Shown here: positions 1 through 9,508 of the stretch, one piece after another | Layout of the letters: every line of letters begins with the position of its first letter | How positions within the stretch are numbered: the stretch's first letter is position 1 | Origin: an uncultured Hyphomonadaceae bacterium | Lineage (GTDB): Bacteria; Pseudomonadota; Alphaproteobacteria; Caulobacterales; Maricaulaceae | NCBI GenBank assembly: GCA_913058335.1 | Contig: CAJXPX010000020.1 | Location: 1-33,911 of the forward strand | Direction of reading: 5' to 3' | DNA length: 33,911 nt | Made by a program: the position numbers and the translations under genes | The notes under the pieces: generated by a model | What the model saw: only the letters and a program-made list of their open reading frames with translations | What the model was told of the DNA's origin: nothing | Database searches by the model: none

Positions 1-32
1 AAAGGGAGAATCTATCTCTCTTTTATTTTGTA
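1..32 (+). terminator. Possible intrinsic terminator at the contig start
   Basis: A 9-bp stem (bases 1-9 with 15-23, one G-T wobble) closes a 5-nt loop and is followed by a T-rich run. It would end transcription of a gene lying upstream of the contig edge. The stem is A/T rich and begins at the very first base, so its full extent cannot be seen. Confidence 0.4.
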
Positions 33-148
33 AGTCACTGAAAAAAATGAGAGTTTCGAAAGAATAAGTGCGGATCAACATTTCGGCCCTCCCTCTTCCC
101 GTATTTTCACATTCCCCTTTCGCCCTCCCTCTGCTAGGCGCTGTCGGG

Positions 149-1654
149 ATGAGCGAGCATGATAAAAATTACCGGTCTTCCGGCGACAAAAAGCCTTTCA
201 AGAAAGACGGGCGAAGGGACGGAAAGCCGTCTGTTAACAAAGGGGGGAAACCCTCCTTTAAAAAAAGCGGTAAGCCTCCGTTTAAGACAGGCGGTCGGTC
301 TGATGAACGCCGGGAGTCCCGGCCTGAAAAAGATATTCCCCTCACTTCGGCGCAAATGACCCGCCAGTTCGCCGCTTCCGCGGTTCGAAATGTGCGTATA
401 GACGGCCTGCCTCTGGAGACGGTTTTATCGGCCTTGCCCGGCTATAATGAGCTTGATCCCAGAGACCGGGCCTTTGTTCGCTTGATCGCGGCGACAACCT
501 TCCGCCGGGACGGTCAATTAAAAGCCGTGTTTAAACCGCTCATCCGAAAAGAACCGCCGGCCTTTATTCGCGCCGCGCTGGAAACCGCCGCGGCGCAAAT
601 CCTGTTTTTGGGTACGCCGCCTCACGCCGCCGTGGGCGAAACCGTCGGCATGTTGAAATCCACCAAAGCGACTCGCGGCTTTGCCAATCTGGCCAATGCC
701 GTTCTGCGCAAAGTCGTCGAAGAAGGGCCGAAACTGGCCGGGATGGAAGCGCCGCGCGCCAATATTCCCGGCTGGATACGCGGCGCCTGGGAGCGCAGCT
801 ATGGCCGCGCCGCCGTACGAAAATCATCGCTGCAATTAATAAAAGATCCGCCTTTGGATTTGACTTTGAAAGATAGTTCAGAGGCCAACACCCAAAAATG
901 GGCCGAGGCGCTCGGCGGCTCCGTCATAATGCCCGGCACGGTTCGGCTGTCTTCTATCGGCAATGTCGCCGAGTTGGAAGGATATACCGAAGGGGATTGG
1001 TGGGCGCAGGATGTGGCAGCGACCCTGCCCGTCAGAACATTAGCAAACGCCTTAGGCGATCTGTCCGGAAAGACGGCGCTGGATTTGTGCGCCGCGCCAG
1101 GCGGAAAGACAATGCAACTGGCCGCGCAAGGCGCAAAAGTCACGGCGGTCGATAAATCCGAAAGCCGTCTCGCCCGGGTTCACGAAAATATGGCGCGGGT
1201 TAAACTCGGCGCCGAAATTATTTGCGCCGATGCCTTGGAGTGGGAAACAGATAAAACATTTGATGTTGTTTTGCTCGACGCGCCGTGTACGGCGACCGGA
1301 ACTTTCAGGCGACACCCGGATGTGCTTCACAATCGAACGCCGAAAACCTTGTCGCAACTCGTAAAGCTGCAAGACAAGCTTTTGCCCAAAGCCGCGAGTC
1401 TTGTCGCGCCGGGCGGATATTTGGTTTTTGCGACCTGTTCCCTCCAACCCGAAGAAGGCGAGCCGCGCATCACAAAATTTTTGGAAAACGCGCCCGAATT
1501 CCGCCCTATTCCGGTTTTACCTGTTTCTGGTCTGGATGTGCCAGATTCAGCCCGCGAAAGCGGAAGTTTACGAACGCTGCCACATTATTTGGAAGAGACA
1601 GGTGGTATGGACGGTTTCTTTATTTCGGTTCTGCAGAGAAAAGAGTCAGAATAG
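149..1654 (+). CDS. rsmB: RsmB/NOP-family rRNA (cytosine-C5) methyltransferase
   Basis: Likely SAM-dependent 16S rRNA m5C methyltransferase acting in the cytoplasm. Counting from a possible upstream GTG at 68, the SAM-binding motif LDLCAAPGGKT lies near residue 338, motif IV DAPCTATG carries Cys407, and motif VI TCSLQPEE carries Cys457. The two cysteines are the pair expected in m5C RNA methyltransferases. An NusB-like helical region precedes the catalytic domain. I prefer the ATG at 149, because the 27 residues added by the GTG are hydrophobic and unlike a cytosolic N-terminus, although neither start has a strong Shine-Dalgarno. Just after this ATG comes a low-complexity tail rich in Lys, Gly and Pro with repeated GKPxFK units, probably an RNA-binding extension. 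Family assignment is firm; the exact rRNA target is inferred. Confidence 0.88.
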   Translation: MSEHDKNYRSSGDKKPFKKDGRRDGKPSVNKGGKPSFKKSGKPPFKTGGRSDERRESRPEKDIPLTSAQMTRQFAASAVRNVRIDGLPLETVLSALPGYNELDPRDRAFVRLIAATTFRRDGQLKAVFKPLIRKEPPAFIRAALETAAAQILFLGTPPHAAVGETVGMLKSTKATRGFANLANAVLRKVVEEGPKLAGMEAPRANIPGWIRGAWERSYGRAAVRKSSLQLIKDPPLDLTLKDSSEANTQKWAEALGGSVIMPGTVRLSSIGNVAELEGYTEGDWWAQDVAATLPVRTLANALGDLSGKTALDLCAAPGGKTMQLAAQGAKVTAVDKSESRLARVHENMARVKLGAEIICADALEWETDKTFDVVLLDAPCTATGTFRRHPDVLHNRTPKTLSQLVKLQDKLLPKAASLVAPGGYLVFATCSLQPEEGEPRITKFLENAPEFRPIPVLPVSGLDVPDSARESGSLRTLPHYLEETGGMDGFFISVLQRKESE

Positions 1655-1757
1655 CGAGCTTAATTATTGAGTTTTTAGGGGCGTTTATCGCCCGTTAACG
1701 CAAATTGGTCTATTCTTTGCAAGTAACTGGTATATTGTTTCAGAATGGGAGGCTCAG

Positions 1758-2390
1758 ATGAGCACGCATAATTATCTTCGCGCCACGGCTATTACGGCCA
1801 TCGGTGCGGTTGCTTTTGCCGCCACAGCCGCGTCAGCCAATCCACAAAATAGCCGATACGGCAATATATATGACTATGAAAGCGGTCATAATTGCGGTCA
1901 GTCTTGCGCGGCGCCTGCCCCGTCTCACGCGATGCGCGCTCCGGCCTATGTGCCGCCGCAGCCCGTCTCCGGCCCGCCAATCTATGTCGATTGCTCCGTT
2001 ATGGGCAGCTGCGCGCCGCAAGCGGCCACAGTCTATACGGCCCCGCAAGCCCCGCATTCCAACACCTATTCACAGAGCATGACTTATAGCTCTGCACCGA
2101 TGAACTGCCCGGCCGGAACAACCGCTCAGGCAGACGGCACTTGTTTGCAAGACTCAAGCTATAGCCAGTCCTACAGCAGCACGACGACCTATAACGAAAC
2201 CTCGCCTTATCAGGGCACACTGTCCTATAGCGATCCTGTGAACTGCCCCGGCGGAACAATGGCGCAGCCGGACGGCACATGCCTACAGATGTCAGATTAT
2301 TCCGTCGAAATTTACCAAGGCGACGCCCAGACGAATTATGGCTATCAATCCAGCGGGGCGTCCACAGATTACCGCCCAATCCGGAAGTAG
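1758..2390 (+). CDS. Secreted protein with duplicated NCPxGT-DGTCLQ motif, function unknown
   Basis: A 210-residue protein with a signal peptide (hydrophobic segment around residues 10-25, cleavage likely after the Ala-Ser-Ala near residue 27). The mature part is rich in Ser, Tyr, Gln and Pro. A Cys-containing motif occurs twice: MNCPAGTTAQADGTCLQ from residue 115 and VNCPGGTMAQPDGTCLQ from residue 161, a 46-residue period. The paired cysteines in each unit could form a disulfide in the periplasm or on the surface. Further cysteine pairs occur near residues 46-50 and 75-82. The start is supported by a GGGAGG Shine-Dalgarno just upstream, and a strong terminator follows, so it is probably monocistronic. 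I recognise no enzymatic domain; an envelope or surface structural role is only a guess. Confidence 0.8.
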   Translation: MSTHNYLRATAITAIGAVAFAATAASANPQNSRYGNIYDYESGHNCGQSCAAPAPSHAMRAPAYVPPQPVSGPPIYVDCSVMGSCAPQAATVYTAPQAPHSNTYSQSMTYSSAPMNCPAGTTAQADGTCLQDSSYSQSYSSTTTYNETSPYQGTLSYSDPVNCPGGTMAQPDGTCLQMSDYSVEIYQGDAQTNYGYQSSGASTDYRPIRK

Positions 2391-2424
2391 TCTTTCCGGC
2401 TTATTTTGGATAATATACACTTTC

Positions 2425-2455
2425 AAAACCCGCTTTCAGAGCGGGTTTTTTATTG
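2425..2455 (+). terminator. Intrinsic terminator after the secreted Cys-motif protein
   Basis: An 8-bp perfect stem AACCCGCT/AGCGGGTT (2427-2434 with 2440-2447) with a 5-nt loop is followed by a T run, with flanking A/T pairs extending it. It separates the gene ending at 2390 from rpe. Confidence 0.9.
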
Positions 2456-2557
2456 ACTATTTAATGGGCTTGGAACTCGCCTCTAACGTGCCCCGCGCCT
2501 TGCGCGATTTTCCTGTGAATGATAGAAGACGCTCTAATTAGAAAAAGAGCCGTCCAC

Positions 2558-3244
2558 ATGCCTGCTTTAATCTCGCCGTCCATATTATCTGCTGACTTTG
2601 CCGCGCTCGGCCAGGCCGTGCGTGATATTGATGACGCCGGAGCTGATATGATACATATTGATGTCATGGACGGACATTACGTGCCCAATCTGACAATTGG
2701 GCCGATGGTGGTCAAAGCGCTCCGTCCGCATAGTGACAAGCCGTTCGACGTACATTTGATGATTTCTCCGGCGGACCCTTATATTCCGGCTTTTATTGAC
2801 GCCGGAGCCGATATTATTTCCATTCATCCTGACGCCGGGCCTCATCTTCACCGTTCCCTGCAAAGCATTAAAGATGCGGGCGTGAAAGCCGGGATTGTGC
2901 TGAACCCCGGCACACCGGTTGACGTTGTTGATCCGGTTCTGGATCTGCTCGATATGATTTTGGTCATGAGCGTTAATCCCGGATATGGCGGTCAAAGCTT
3001 TATTCCGTCCCAACTCGAAAAGATTAAGCTCTTGCGTGAGAAAATAGACGCCACTGGCCGCGATATTATTTTGGAAGTGGATGGCGGCGTTAATCCTGAA
3101 ACAGCTAAAGACTGCCTCGCGGCAGGTGCCAATGCCTTGGTCGCGGGGAGCGCCGTCTTTAAAGGGAAAGGTGATTATGCGGAAAATATTGCGGCGCTCA
3201 GAGGCAGCGGCGCGGCGGTCTCTCCTGTGACTCAGGTCGCTTAG
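2558..3244 (+). CDS. rpe: Ribulose-phosphate 3-epimerase
   Basis: Interconverts D-ribulose 5-phosphate and D-xylulose 5-phosphate in the pentose phosphate pathway (cytoplasm). From the ATG at 2558 the protein starts [14 protein letters not shown], the family's standard N-terminus, and is 228 residues, normal for this TIM-barrel enzyme. The metal-binding and catalytic segment [12 protein letters not shown] has His33 and Asp35; DVHLMI, the SVNPGYGGQ phosphate loop, VDGGVN and the closing AGSAVF motif all follow in order. An in-frame ATG at 2519 would add 13 residues without family support, so I reject it. It lies 23 bp before the heparinase-like gene and may be co-transcribed with it. Confidence 0.96.
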   Translation: MPALISPSILSADFAALGQAVRDIDDAGADMIHIDVMDGHYVPNLTIGPMVVKALRPHSDKPFDVHLMISPADPYIPAFIDAGADIISIHPDAGPHLHRSLQSIKDAGVKAGIVLNPGTPVDVVDPVLDLLDMILVMSVNPGYGGQSFIPSQLEKIKLLREKIDATGRDIILEVDGGVNPETAKDCLAAGANALVAGSAVFKGKGDYAENIAALRGSGAAVSPVTQVA

Positions 3245-3267
3245 GCCAGCCGGTCCTGACAAACCTT

Positions 3268-5037
3268 ATGTCCTCCGCCCGTCTTTCCACCCCTTCGCTT
3301 TTGCTGGCGGCGTTGTCCGCGCGGGGCAGCTCTGCCGCGGACAGTTTGGGCGAGCCATTTCGGATGATGCGCCTGCGCGCGGGTCGGCCCGGACCTTTCC
3401 ATCCGGCGAGCCCCGCCTATCACATCGGCGACAAAGCCAAAGGCCAAGACCTTCTCTCGGGCAAGTTCAGCTATGGCGGGCAATCCGTTGATGTCGGGCT
3501 TCAAGGCGATCCGTGGACAATCACAGTGCCGTCCACCCGCTACGCCGCTTGGCTGCATAGCTTTAACTGGATGAATGATCTGCTCGCCGTCGGCCCAAAA
3601 GCCAAGGGCAAGGTCGAGGAAAAAGCCGCCGCATTGCGCGCGCGTTCTTTGGTCGATAATTGGATCACCCATTACGGCGTCTGGAACCATTTCAACTGGG
3701 AGCCGGAAATTTTAACGGCGCGCCTCTGGCATTGGCTCATTCACTGGACGCCGGTTCTGTCCTCTGACGGGGCAGGCCCGAAAGCCGCCCAACGTCGCGG
3801 CTCGGTTATGCGGCAGATGAAATATCTCCGCCGCCAATATAAATCCATTCCGCCGTCTCTTCTGCGCTTGCAGGCGGCGGCTGTTTTGACACTGGGCGGA
3901 GCTCGCCTCACCGAAAAATCCGAAGGGTATTTCGCGCGGGGTCTAGATTGGCTCGATGATGAAATTGAGGCGCAAATTCTGCCGGATGGCGGTCATATTT
4001 CGCGCAACCCCGAAGCCGCTCTAACCTGTCTTGATATTTTATTATCGCTGGATACCTGCCTTGCTGATCGCGGCGTTGAAGGGTCGCGCACGCTGAGCCG
4101 GGCGATTGACCGCCTGGTGCCGATGGTCGCTTTTTTCCTGCATAGCGACGGCGGGCTTGGCAGTTTTAATGGCGGCGGGCCCGGAGAGGCAGCCAATATC
4201 AGAACCATTTTAGACGCCGCTCCCGGAGAGGCCCGGCCTTTCGCCTTCTGTCCGCATACGCAATATCAACGCCTTGCCGCGGGCGAGTCCGTTTTGCTTA
4301 TTGATACAGGCGAAACCCCGCCCCGGCCCTATGATCTTGACGCCCATCTCGCGCCGCTGGCCTTTGAACTTTCTACGGATTTGGGGCGCTTGGTGGTAAA
4401 TTGCGGATGGAACGAAGCCCAGCCTCCGGGATGGCGACGCCCGATGCGCTCCTCTGCCGCGCATTCGACATTAAGCCTCGGCGCGGAATCGCCGGGACAA
4501 CTTTTGCCGAAGGGCTGGAAAACTCAAATCGCCGGAGAAGCGGTTTTGGAAAATGCCGGCCCGGCCAAAGGCACGCGCAAGGAACAAGAAGGCGGCATGT
4601 GGCTGGAATCAAATCACCAAGGCTATCTGCACCGCACAGGGCTTGGGCATAGACGCCGCCTCTTTATGTCTACGGACGGGGTAGATATTCGCGGCGAGGA
4701 TAGTCTCTATGTTCCGCTGGGCCGTTCCCCGCAATCGCGCGAAGAACGCCCGTTTGATATTCGGTTTCATTTCCACCCCGATGTAAGAGTCAGCCTGTCT
4801 CAGGATCAGGCAAGCGCCTTGCTCGTTCAGCGTGGCCAAGCCGGATGGCGATTCCGCACAGATGGCGGGCCATTGCGACTTGAAGACTCTGTCTATTTGG
4901 CGGAGGGCGCCAAACCGGTGCGGTGCCAGCAATTGGTCATACCGGGTCGGGCCTTATCGGATAATGACGGCGAAGGCCGGACGAATCGCGTGAGGTGGTC
5001 CTTCCGAAAACTCGAAAGTCGCCGTAAAGATGGATGA
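3268..5037 (+). CDS. Heparinase II/III family protein
   Basis: A 589-residue protein of the alphaproteobacterial heparinase II/III family: an alpha/alpha-toroid N-terminal half followed by a beta-sheet domain. Family landmarks seen are HFNWEPEILTARLWHW near residue 145, DGGHISRNP near residue 240, a FNGGGPGE segment, and the C-terminal RSSAAHSTLSL strand. Heparinase II/III enzymes cleave uronic-acid polysaccharides by beta-elimination, but these chromosomal alphaproteobacterial members have no settled substrate. No clear signal peptide is visible. It starts 23 bp after rpe, and its stop codon overlaps the following dehydratase gene by 8 bp. That coupling suggests a shared role in exopolysaccharide or envelope glycan metabolism. 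Its position upstream of purH is a recurrent alphaproteobacterial arrangement, from memory. Confidence 0.85.
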   Translation: MSSARLSTPSLLLAALSARGSSAADSLGEPFRMMRLRAGRPGPFHPASPAYHIGDKAKGQDLLSGKFSYGGQSVDVGLQGDPWTITVPSTRYAAWLHSFNWMNDLLAVGPKAKGKVEEKAAALRARSLVDNWITHYGVWNHFNWEPEILTARLWHWLIHWTPVLSSDGAGPKAAQRRGSVMRQMKYLRRQYKSIPPSLLRLQAAAVLTLGGARLTEKSEGYFARGLDWLDDEIEAQILPDGGHISRNPEAALTCLDILLSLDTCLADRGVEGSRTLSRAIDRLVPMVAFFLHSDGGLGSFNGGGPGEAANIRTILDAAPGEARPFAFCPHTQYQRLAAGESVLLIDTGETPPRPYDLDAHLAPLAFELSTDLGRLVVNCGWNEAQPPGWRRPMRSSAAHSTLSLGAESPGQLLPKGWKTQIAGEAVLENAGPAKGTRKEQEGGMWLESNHQGYLHRTGLGHRRRLFMSTDGVDIRGEDSLYVPLGRSPQSREERPFDIRFHFHPDVRVSLSQDQASALLVQRGQAGWRFRTDGGPLRLEDSVYLAEGAKPVRCQQLVIPGRALSDNDGEGRTNRVRWSFRKLESRRKDG

Positions 5038-7045
5038 CTCAAACATAAAGGTAGAGACAGACCTAACGCCGGACCGGAAAAAACAAATTGAGGCCGCACC
5101 TCCGAAGAATCGCCGGTTTCGGCGGCTCCCGAGCCCGGTGAGCCTCTTGGTTCGTATTTTAATGATTGCTTTTGACGCCTTTCTGGGCGGCGTTGCCATG
5201 CTTTACGTTATTCGCTGGCGCTATGATTTTTTAAATAAACCCATCCCGACCGAAATTGACTGGCAAGCATCAGTCGTGATGATGTTCAGCGTTGTCATTA
5301 TTTGGGCGGTGATGCGGCAGGATCGAGCGATTTGGCGCTTTACCTCTCTCAAGGATTTCCAACGTCTTATTATCGGCGTTGTTTTTGCCTGCGCCGTGGT
5401 GCCTTTGGTCTTGTTTTTCTTCATAGACCGCGGGGAGCATTTCCCCCGATCCGCACCGTTTACCGGCGGTCTGTTTTTCTTTGGGATGCTGCTTCTAACG
5501 CGCCTGCTGGCCATGATTGTTCAAAACGGGGATATTCGCGCCCTGTTTCGCCGGCAGTCACAATACGCCAATGATGCCATTTTGATCGGGCCAAGCTCAA
5601 AGCTTTATAATTACCTGCGGGATGTGTCGCGCCGCGATCATGTTGGGGCTGTTAATCCGGTGGGGTTAATTGAAACCTCCGGCGTGAATGTGGGCCGTTC
5701 TATTCGGAGTATTCCGGTTCTGGGCGGGATTGAGGACCTTACGCAGATTTACAATCGGTTGGCCGCCCGGCGGGATAAACCGGTACAGCTTATTTCTATC
5801 GATCCGCATCTGTCCCGCCCAGACACGGATATTTTAGTGAAATCGGCAGCCGAACTCGGCGCGCCGCTTGCGCGGTTGCAATCCGACGGAGTCAATACCG
5901 GGTTGACCACCTTTGAAGCCGCCGATTTAATTGGCCGTGATGTAAAGGCGCTTGACCTTTCCCCCGTTCGCCGCCTGATTAAAAACCGCCGCGTTCTTGT
6001 AACCGGGGCGGGCGGATCTATTGGCTCTGAGATCGCGACTCAGCTCGCGGCGCTTAATCCCGCCAGCCTCGCTTTATATGATTGCTCGGAATATAATCTC
6101 TATCAACTTGAAAAGCGGCTACTCCCGCTCCGGCCCTTGTCACGTGACCCGGATTGGACAACTTATATAGGGGATGTTTGCGACGCCGGACGTCTGGACG
6201 AAGTCTTTGGTTGGGAACGGCCTGAAATTGTAATTCATGCCGCAGCGTTGAAACATGTGCCGCTCGGCGAAAGCAACCCGATTGAAACCCTGCGCACCAA
6301 TGTCTTCGGTACGAAAAAAGTCATTGAAACCTGTATCCAACACGGCACAGAAAACTTCATTCTGATCTCTACCGATAAAGCGGTTAATCCTATTAACATT
6401 ATGGGCGCCAGCAAGCGTATTGTCGAAATGTTGATGGTCGCCATGGCGTCTAAAGAGCCAAAACTAAACAGTTCGGCTGTTCGCTTCGGGAATGTTCTCG
6501 CCTCAACCGGATCAGTCGTGCCGTTATTTGAAGACCAAATCGCGGCAGGCGGGCCCGTTACTGTCACCCATAAAGAAGTCTGCCGATATTTTATGACGAC
6601 GTCGGAGGCCGCCGCGCTGGTTCTGCAAGCCGCCGCATTGGAAGATCCCGGCCAACGCAAAAAATCTGGGCCCCAAGCCGATATTTACGTGCTGGAAATG
6701 GGCGATCCCGTCAATATTTCCCAACTGGCCAAGCAGCTTATCCGGCTTCGCGGCAAAGTCCCCGGGAAGGACATCGAAATCCAGTATACCGGATTGCGGC
6801 CCGGTGAAAAACTATCCGAGCTTTTAACCGGATCGACCGAAAATCTTGAGGCAACAACCGTTGACGGTATTCAGCGCTTTACCGGCGAGGTTGCGGATGT
6901 CGAAGACATTATGGTCCAAATAGATAAATTGCTCCGCGCGATTGATAAGAGAGACCGCATTGGAGTTGTGCGCGTCCTGAAAACCTTGCTCCCTGAGTTT
7001 GAGCCGAACGGCGCCCTAGTGGCAAAGAGCCAGCCCTCTATTTAA
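5030..7045 (+). CDS. Membrane-bound nucleotide-sugar 4,6-dehydratase (WbpM/CapD family)
   Basis: A 671-residue polysaccharide-biosynthesis protein. The N-terminal ~170 residues hold about four membrane segments, then comes a Rossmann-like domain, then an extended SDR domain with the NAD(P)-binding motif GAGGSIG at 326-332. In the active-site segment STDKAVNPINIMGASKR, Met458 replaces the usual SDR Tyr with Lys462 four residues on. This is the Ser-Met-Lys variant known from the long WbpM-type C6 dehydratases, which convert UDP-GlcNAc to a 4-keto-6-deoxy sugar for O-antigen, capsule or glycoprotein glycans. The GLRPGEKLSELL motif near residue 590 also fits. Translation is probably coupled to the upstream heparinase-like gene through an 8-bp overlap. 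The sugar substrate is inferred from the family. Confidence 0.9.
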   Translation: MDDSNIKVETDLTPDRKKQIEAAPPKNRRFRRLPSPVSLLVRILMIAFDAFLGGVAMLYVIRWRYDFLNKPIPTEIDWQASVVMMFSVVIIWAVMRQDRAIWRFTSLKDFQRLIIGVVFACAVVPLVLFFFIDRGEHFPRSAPFTGGLFFFGMLLLTRLLAMIVQNGDIRALFRRQSQYANDAILIGPSSKLYNYLRDVSRRDHVGAVNPVGLIETSGVNVGRSIRSIPVLGGIEDLTQIYNRLAARRDKPVQLISIDPHLSRPDTDILVKSAAELGAPLARLQSDGVNTGLTTFEAADLIGRDVKALDLSPVRRLIKNRRVLVTGAGGSIGSEIATQLAALNPASLALYDCSEYNLYQLEKRLLPLRPLSRDPDWTTYIGDVCDAGRLDEVFGWERPEIVIHAAALKHVPLGESNPIETLRTNVFGTKKVIETCIQHGTENFILISTDKAVNPINIMGASKRIVEMLMVAMASKEPKLNSSAVRFGNVLASTGSVVPLFEDQIAAGGPVTVTHKEVCRYFMTTSEAAALVLQAAALEDPGQRKKSGPQADIYVLEMGDPVNISQLAKQLIRLRGKVPGKDIEIQYTGLRPGEKLSELLTGSTENLEATTVDGIQRFTGEVADVEDIMVQIDKLLRAIDKRDRIGVVRVLKTLLPEFEPNGALVAKSQPSI

Positions 7046-7136
7046 CCCCAATTCTGCCTTTGCCGTCACTTCCCATAATCTGTAGCCCGTGATAGAGGCA
7101 GAGCTTAAATTTAATTCTCCCTTTTTAGGTCTGACT

Positions 7137-8768
7137 ATGCCCGCTCCCAATCCTGACCTTCCAGCTTTTGATTCTTCGCGCCTGACCCCTGTGAAACGCG
7201 CCCTTATCTCGGTTTCCGATAAATCTAGATTGATTGATCAGGCGACGGCTTTGCATGAGCGGGGCGTTAAGCTCGTCTCCACGGGCGGCACACACCGCGC
7301 CATCGCCGCCGCCGGCATTCCCGTCAAAGATGTCGCCGAGCTGACCCATTTTCCGGAAATGATGGACGGCCGGGTCAAGACCTTGCACCCCATGGTCCAT
7401 GGCGGACTTTTGGGCGACCGCGATCTCGCCTCTCATAAAGACGCCATGCACACACATGGCATCCTCTCTATCGATCTGTTGATCGTGAACCTCTACCCGT
7501 TTGAAAACGCGGTCGCCTCTGGCGGGTCATATGAAATGTGCGTCGAAAATATCGATATTGGCGGCCCGGCGATGATTCGCGCCGCCGCCAAAAACCATGC
7601 CCATGTCGCCGTATGTACCGACGCCGAAGACGTCGATGCGGTTCTGGCCGATATGGACGCCCATGACGGGCAGACTTCGGGTACGCTTCGCCAAAGACTT
7701 GCCGCTAAAACCTATGCCAGATCCGCAACTTATGATGTGGCCATTGCGAATTGGTTCGCGGCGCAGCTCGAAGAAACCCCGAAATACCGTTCGCAAGGCG
7801 GCTCGTTGAAACAGGAACTGCGCTACGGGGAAAACCCGCATCAGACAGCGGCGTTTTATTCTGACGGGTCCAACCGTCCGGGCGTGTCCACCGCCGAGCA
7901 ATTACAAGGCAAAGCGCTATCTTATAATAATATCAATGACACAGACGCCGCTTATGAATTGGTGGCTGAATTTGGCGATGTGTCCGAAGGGGCAAAACCT
8001 GCGGTCGCCATTATCAAACATGCCAATCCGTGCGGCGTGGCCGTGGCCGATGATTTTATCAGCGCTTATAAAAACGCTCTGGCCTGCGACCCTGTTTCGG
8101 CCTTTGGCGGCATTGTCGCGCTGAACGGAAATCTGGACGCGAAAACAGCCAAAGAAATTGTCAAAGTCTTTACCGAAGTCGTAATTGCGCCAAGCGCCGA
8201 TGACGACGCCATTGAGGTGTTTGCCAAGAAGAAAAACCTTCGCCTTCTGATCGCCGGCGGCCTGCCGGATGTGAGCGCGCCGTCCCTGACCCAGCGCAAT
8301 GTTGCCGGAGGCATTCTTGTACAGGACCGTGACAACGGATCTGTTCCGGAGGATGATTTAAAAATTGTAACCAAACGTAAGCCCACGGACGCCGAGATGG
8401 CGGACCTTCATATGGCGTGGAAAGTGGCGAAACACGTGAAGTCCAATGCAATTATTTATGTCAAAGACGGCAGCACCGCCGGAATCGGGGCGGGCCAAAT
8501 GAGCCGCATCGACTCCGCGCGCATTGCGGCGCGCAAAGCCGAAGACGCGCAAGAAGCAGCCGGATGGGACGCACCGAGAACGCAAGGTTGCGCCTGCGCC
8601 TCTGACGCCTTTTTCCCCTTTGCGGACGGCATGCTCGCCGCCGCCAGCGCCGGCGCGACCGCCATTATTCAGCCGGGCGGCAGTATTCGGGACGAGGAAG
8701 TCATCGCCGCCGCAGACGAGAAAGATATTGCGATGGTGTTTACGGGGATGCGGCACTTTAGGCACTAA
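7137..8768 (+). CDS. purH: Bifunctional AICAR formyltransferase/IMP cyclohydrolase
   Basis: Catalyses the last two steps of de novo IMP synthesis in the cytoplasm. The N-terminal cyclohydrolase domain shows [14 protein letters not shown] and [15 protein letters not shown]. The formyltransferase domain shows [24 protein letters not shown], the catalytic KHANPCG motif, [22 protein letters not shown] and the C-terminal [12 protein letters not shown] and FTGMRH. From the ATG at 7137 the protein has 543 residues, close to the usual 520-540. An upstream in-frame GTG at 7089 would add 16 residues with no family support. It is about 90 bp downstream of the dehydratase gene, so it may have its own promoter. 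Confidence 0.97.
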   Translation: MPAPNPDLPAFDSSRLTPVKRALISVSDKSRLIDQATALHERGVKLVSTGGTHRAIAAAGIPVKDVAELTHFPEMMDGRVKTLHPMVHGGLLGDRDLASHKDAMHTHGILSIDLLIVNLYPFENAVASGGSYEMCVENIDIGGPAMIRAAAKNHAHVAVCTDAEDVDAVLADMDAHDGQTSGTLRQRLAAKTYARSATYDVAIANWFAAQLEETPKYRSQGGSLKQELRYGENPHQTAAFYSDGSNRPGVSTAEQLQGKALSYNNINDTDAAYELVAEFGDVSEGAKPAVAIIKHANPCGVAVADDFISAYKNALACDPVSAFGGIVALNGNLDAKTAKEIVKVFTEVVIAPSADDDAIEVFAKKKNLRLLIAGGLPDVSAPSLTQRNVAGGILVQDRDNGSVPEDDLKIVTKRKPTDAEMADLHMAWKVAKHVKSNAIIYVKDGSTAGIGAGQMSRIDSARIAARKAEDAQEAAGWDAPRTQGCACASDAFFPFADGMLAAASAGATAIIQPGGSIRDEEVIAAADEKDIAMVFTGMRHFRH

Positions 8769-9105
8769 CCATCGCCGCGACCCGGTAGGGTCTGCCTCGC
8801 AAAGCGGGGAACGCGGCGAGGCTGCACTTTAGACGCTCAAATTTGACGGGGCGTTTTGAGTCTTAAAGACAAGCTCCGAGAATATAGTCTTCGGCATCCG
8901 TCAAAATCACCCGACCTTTTGAACTGTCTTATCTAATTCGGGCAAACGATCCGGCTTCTCTGCGGCTATGGGAAACTCAGTCTCACAGCCGCCGCCCTCC
9001 AAACCTCTCCAGTTTGTTAACGATTATTAAGCTTTCGTAAAGATGCGGAACGATTGCCCTTGGCCGGAATTATTTATGTGTAACACTCAGGAAAGGGGTT
9101 TTATT
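8769..9105. other. Intergenic region of 337 bp with stem-loops
   Basis: No credible gene is seen here. Just after purH a 7-bp perfect stem GCCTCGC/GCGAGGC (8794-8800 with 8816-8822) encloses a smaller GCG/CGC hairpin, with no T run after it. A second, weaker stem CTCAAA/TTTGAG follows around 8836-8861. These may be 3' UTR structures or an atypical terminator for purH. The 3' part is A/T rich near 9015-9045 and probably holds the promoter for the gene at 9106. Confidence 0.5.
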
Positions 9106-9498
9106 ATGGCTAAGTTTGCAACACTGACAGGAATTACCGTTACGGCGCTACTCTTTGCGGGCACAAATGCATTTGCCGGAGATCAGATAAAGTCTGATAA
9201 GCCGTCTGCTGACATGAAAACCACAACTGAAATGACGACAGAAACCGTCGTGAATGAAGACGCGACGAAATCTGCCCTCGTCACTTTCACCAAAACCGAT
9301 GAAGATCCCCGCGTAATGGGCGCGATCGCCCGCGGCGATATGGTTCGGGTTCAAGGTAATGACGGAAATGTCTATCTGAACCGCTTTGTCCCCGTCTCTG
9401 ATCTTCCTGACCCCGAACTCGATGTCGATACAGTTGACAGCTATACTTATGAGTATAAGGGCCGGACCTACACGAATAAGGTTGTGAACGAAAAATAG
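9106..9498 (+). CDS. Small exported protein, function unknown
   Basis: From the ATG at 9106 this is a 130-residue protein with a signal peptide: a hydrophobic core around residues 7-16 and probable cleavage after the Ala-Phe-Ala near residue 23. The mature N-terminus is rich in Thr, Lys, Asp and Glu. The C-terminal half (VTFTKTDEDPRVMGAIARGD and on) looks like a small beta-rich fold. A strong Shine-Dalgarno (AGGAAAGGGG) directly precedes this ATG. Using an ATG at 9043 would place the hydrophobic signal internally and ignore that site. It resembles no family I recognise. The next gene, also a small envelope protein, lies 156 bp downstream, so joint control is possible but not shown. Confidence 0.75.
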   Translation: MAKFATLTGITVTALLFAGTNAFAGDQIKSDKPSADMKTTTEMTTETVVNEDATKSALVTFTKTDEDPRVMGAIARGDMVRVQGNDGNVYLNRFVPVSDLPDPELDVDTVDSYTYEYKGRTYTNKVVNEK

Positions 9499-9508
9499 GC
9501 CCTATTTA

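Noticed and set aside
68-148. GTG start at 68 for the rRNA methyltransferase
   Set aside because: It would add 27 hydrophobic residues before a normal-looking ATG at 149; a cytosolic RNA enzyme should not begin that way.
799-1143. Long minus-strand frames inside the rRNA methyltransferase and other genes
   Set aside because: They mirror the coding strand of well-supported genes and show no conserved motifs or ribosome-binding sites.
9017-9030. A CtrA-like TTAA-N-TTAA site upstream of the exported protein gene
   Set aside because: The spacer between the TTAA boxes is 6 bp, not the 7 bp of the CtrA consensus, so chance is more likely.
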